Assembly (NCBI GenBank): GCA_039105265.1
Contig: JAPFFF010000063.1
Span: forward strand, 124,001-188,000
DNA: 64,000 nucleotides
From: Tritrichomonas musculus
Taxonomy: Eukaryota > Parabasalia > Tritrichomonadida > Tritrichomonadidae
Direction of reading: 5' to 3'
Positions within the stretch are counted from its first letter, which is position 1, and every line of letters starts with the position of its first letter. A program made the position numbers and the translations under genes. Below are positions 62,007 through 64,000 of this stretch, piece after piece. Under the pieces are notes generated by a model that saw nothing but the letters and a program-made list of their open reading frames with translations, was not told the DNA's origin and did no database searches.

Positions 62007-62822
62007 ATGACATTAGTTGATTTTCCAGATAAAAAACAGAAGTTTCCTCACTATGAGCATCGAATAGAAAAGCTTGATCATAAAAATGAAGAATTTACAA
62101 TTAAAAAATTCCAAGAAGTTAGAAATTGCTCATCTCCAAAAAAAATCATAAAATCAATAAAAAGGATTGGAATGTGCGTAAATAATAGATCTCCATTATA
62201 TATTCCAACTAAAGACTTAAACAAGGTATGTTTTGAAATAATAAATGATAATGGTGAAAATAAAAAAGGAACAGGCCCTCTAAACGACTGTTTTCTTACA
62301 TCACATAAGTTCCATCATTTTGGTTATAAAATTTTCTTTCTTTACAATTCCAGGGCAGAAGATTTCACAAGATTTCTCAAATTCTTCCTCAAAAATACTT
62401 CAAAAGAACTGGTAGTCTTCTATTCAGGCAGTGACAAAAGCTCAGAAGGAATTGAATTTAACCAAAAAATTATAACCAAAAGCGATATTCATAATATACT
62501 CACAGAAAATTCAAACCATAAAGCAAAAACATTATTCATTACAGATTGTAAATATGGTGGTTCTATTTTTGATACTAATGAATTTCCAAATGCGATCTCA
62601 TTTTCCGTGAAAAAAGGAAATACAACCAGCAACTCAGGTGAAGATAGTAATACCCATGGAATTTTCACGTATTATTTTTGCAGAGCCATAAATCAAGATC
62701 AAACTATTACGACATTCAATCTTACAGAAAAGATGAATTCTTATCTTTCTCGATTTCATGAAGTATTAATATGTGAATTCTCGAACAAACGATTTAATGA
62801 AAGTCCAATACTTATTCAATAA
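62007..62822 (+). CDS. caspase-fold (metacaspase-like) protein without catalytic dyad
   Basis: A 271-residue protein with the caspase/metacaspase (C14) p20 layout. Strand 1 and the loop are in NDCFLTSHKFHHFGYKIFFL; strand 3 is ELVVFYSGSDKSSEGIEF (about residues 134-150); strand 4 is KTLFITDCKYGGSIFD (about 173-188); then HGIFTYYFCRAI. In active metacaspases strand 3 ends in YSGHG and strand 4 in DxCHSG. Here the histidine is replaced by Ser (YSGSD) and the catalytic Cys by Lys (D-C-K-Y). The frame is otherwise intact with good conservation of the flanking core, so this is not obviously a decaying gene. It may be a pseudoenzyme acting as a regulator or scaffold. About 60 N-terminal residues precede the fold. 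Start at the first ATG. Confidence 0.75.
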   Translation: MTLVDFPDKKQKFPHYEHRIEKLDHKNEEFTIKKFQEVRNCSSPKKIIKSIKRIGMCVNNRSPLYIPTKDLNKVCFEIINDNGENKKGTGPLNDCFLTSHKFHHFGYKIFFLYNSRAEDFTRFLKFFLKNTSKELVVFYSGSDKSSEGIEFNQKIITKSDIHNILTENSNHKAKTLFITDCKYGGSIFDTNEFPNAISFSVKKGNTTSNSGEDSNTHGIFTYYFCRAINQDQTITTFNLTEKMNSYLSRFHEVLICEFSNKRFNESPILIQ

Positions 62823-62952
62823 TTTGTGCCCATGAATTTAATTTAAATAAATGCAAATTTATTTTTTATTTTTCAAAATTTTTTTAAACTAACTTTTTCT
62901 GAGGTTACAGAATATGAAATTATGATTTCTAGAAAGAAATCAATTGAAGTTA

Positions 62953-63168
62953 GAGATTCGGTAAAAAGTGAGTAAGGCTAGAAAATAGTGGATAATGGTG
63001 AAATATAGCTCTTAAATTTTTAAAATTAAGTGGATAACAAAGTTCGTTTTTTTACATGCAAGAAAAAAAAAAAAAGGTTATATTTTTTATTTCATTTGGT
63101 TAAAATTCAATGGATCATTTCACAGTTATCCACTTATTTCCAGCGTTACTCGCTTTTTACCGAATCTT
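62953..63168. mobile_element. 216-bp TA-flanked MITE
   Basis: Arms of about 50 bp (62953-63006 and 63119-63168) are inverted copies with few differences, tips (G/A)AGATTCGGTAAAAAG(T/C)GAGTAA. Both ends adjoin TA (62951-62952 and 63169-63170). Non-coding; suggests a Tc1/mariner-mobilised MITE. Confidence 0.75.
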
Positions 63169-63385
63169 TACTGTGAAATTTGAGATTATTTTGAACAATC
63201 ATATTTGAAGGAAGTGGAATATCATTTTTTTAAGCAAAAAACAACAGGTTAAATGTCCTTTTTTAATCTCATTGTTCAAATAAAAATATAAAACTAAAAC
63301 GCATTATCTTTTTATTAAAAAATCTAGTCGTCAATTATCAGCTTTTTCAATTTAAAAATGGTCAAATGCAACCGTTTTCATTATA

Positions 63386-64000
63386 TCAGCACTTTAAAAG
63401 TTTTGTTCTCTTCGGGAAAGCATCTTTTCCAATACTTAAAACGGAGTCTGGTATCAGCACTCTATTCAAAAGAGAACATCCAGAAAATGCGAAATCATCG
63501 ATTTTTATGACAGAAGAAGGAATTGAAATTCTACTCAATGAAGGACAGTCTTCGAATGTAGAATAATCAATTACAGTTAATGAAGATGGAATTGATATGC
63601 TTTTCAACTTTGAGCATTCTCTGAATGCAGCAGGGCCAATCAAAGTCACTGAAGAAGGGATTTCAATTGACTGCAAAGACGAGCATCTTTCAAAACAAGA
63701 CATTCCAATTTTTGTCACAGAAGAAGGAATTGTCACATTAGTCAATGCTGAGCATTCGAAGAAAGAGAACTCTTTTATTTCATCAATAGAAGATGGAATT
63801 GTTATATCAGTCAATAAGAAACACTGATAAAAAGCATATGCAGGAAGAGAAATCAATTTCGAACTTATTTTATGGTAATTAATATCTTCAGAAAAACAAA
63901 CTCTTGACCAAAACTTTGGAACAATTTCAGATAAAACAATTCCAATTTTAATAAACTTCAACTTTTTCTGTTTAATTTGAACAACGAGATCTAAAATCAA
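63386..64000 (-). CDS. BspA-like LRR protein, C-terminal part (runs off window)
   Basis: A 204-codon open frame that continues beyond the right edge, so its start is not visible. After about 55 non-repeat residues (WSRVCFSEDINYHKIS) come six BspA-like repeats: AFYQCFLLTDITIPSSIDEI, CSSLQSIEIPSSVTLIGPAA, CPSLSRISIPSSVIKIDDFA and so on, ending with IGKDAFPKRTKLLKC. This ending (IGKxAFPK) matches the end of the BspA protein at 5407-6663. No membrane anchor. Confidence 0.75.
   Translation of the reverse strand: MILDLVVQIKQKKLKFIKIGIVLSEIVPKFWSRVCFSEDINYHKISSKLISLPAYAFYQCFLLTDITIPSSIDEIKEFSFFECSALTNVTIPSSVTKIGMSCFERCSSLQSIEIPSSVTLIGPAAFRECSKLKSISIPSSLTVIDYSTFEDCPSLSRISIPSSVIKIDDFAFSGCSLLNRVLIPDSVLSIGKDAFPKRTKLLKC

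Overview
The window looks like a trichomonad (parabasalid protist) genome, most like Tritrichomonas, though species cannot be fixed from sequence alone. Pointers are the very AT-rich intergenic DNA, genes without visible introns, short 5' leaders with TCATTT initiator-like motifs in front of some starts, several BspA-like leucine-rich-repeat (LRR_5) proteins, DUF3447/ankyrin proteins, an R2R3 Myb, a caspase-fold protein, a kinase with a TPR/Sel1-like tail, and many decayed gene copies. All family assignments were made by reading motifs; no database search was run.

Layout. 1-6.7 kb: a minus-strand DUF3447 ankyrin leader whose ankyrin modules are scattered in a 25/51-bp minisatellite, an M3 oligopeptidase relic, then a plus-strand DUF3447 protein directly followed by a BspA-like protein that begins with an ankyrin remnant. 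6.7-10 kb: a long-TIR transposon with a second transposon (8-bp target duplication) nested in its right terminus. 10-13.7 kb: a broken gene with possible thiol-hydrolase residues, a frameshifted MATE transporter and a 750-bp TIR element. 14.3-16.3 kb: a probable non-autonomous Helitron made mostly of minisatellites. 16.9-30.6 kb: the healthiest housekeeping stretch, with an alpha/beta hydrolase, a Myb, a DENN-like protein, MSH6 and a VIT/VWA protein with a Gln/Pro heptad array.

30.8-34.4 kb: a TA-flanked TIR element, a Mutator-like TIR element with 9-bp target duplication, a foldback repeat and tRNA-Ala(UGC). 34.7-39.0 kb: a large USP7-like deubiquitinase. 39-46 kb: gene-poor, with unrecognised relics, a BspA gene lacking a start codon, two small TIR elements side by side and a chimeric kinase pseudogene. 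45.9-49.9 kb: a second DUF3447 leader followed by seven intact ankyrin modules whose spacing widens with distance. 50-56.5 kb: Sel1-type relics, a GT61 glycosyltransferase, a multiply frameshifted coiled-coil gene and an intact protein kinase. 56.7-64 kb: a 747-residue BspA protein, BspA debris, two tRNA-Glu(UUC) genes sharing an acceptor-stem mismatch, an unrecognised broken gene, a caspase-fold protein that has lost both catalytic residues, a 216-bp TA-flanked MITE and a BspA gene running off the right edge.

The genes do not form operons. The coherent themes are rapidly evolving repeat-protein families (ankyrin and LRR) being duplicated, fused and broken, and a dense load of non-autonomous DNA transposons in the intergenic DNA. 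The most unusual structures are the scattered ankyrin-module arrays, the catalytically dead caspase-like protein, the Helitron-like element and the nested TIR elements.
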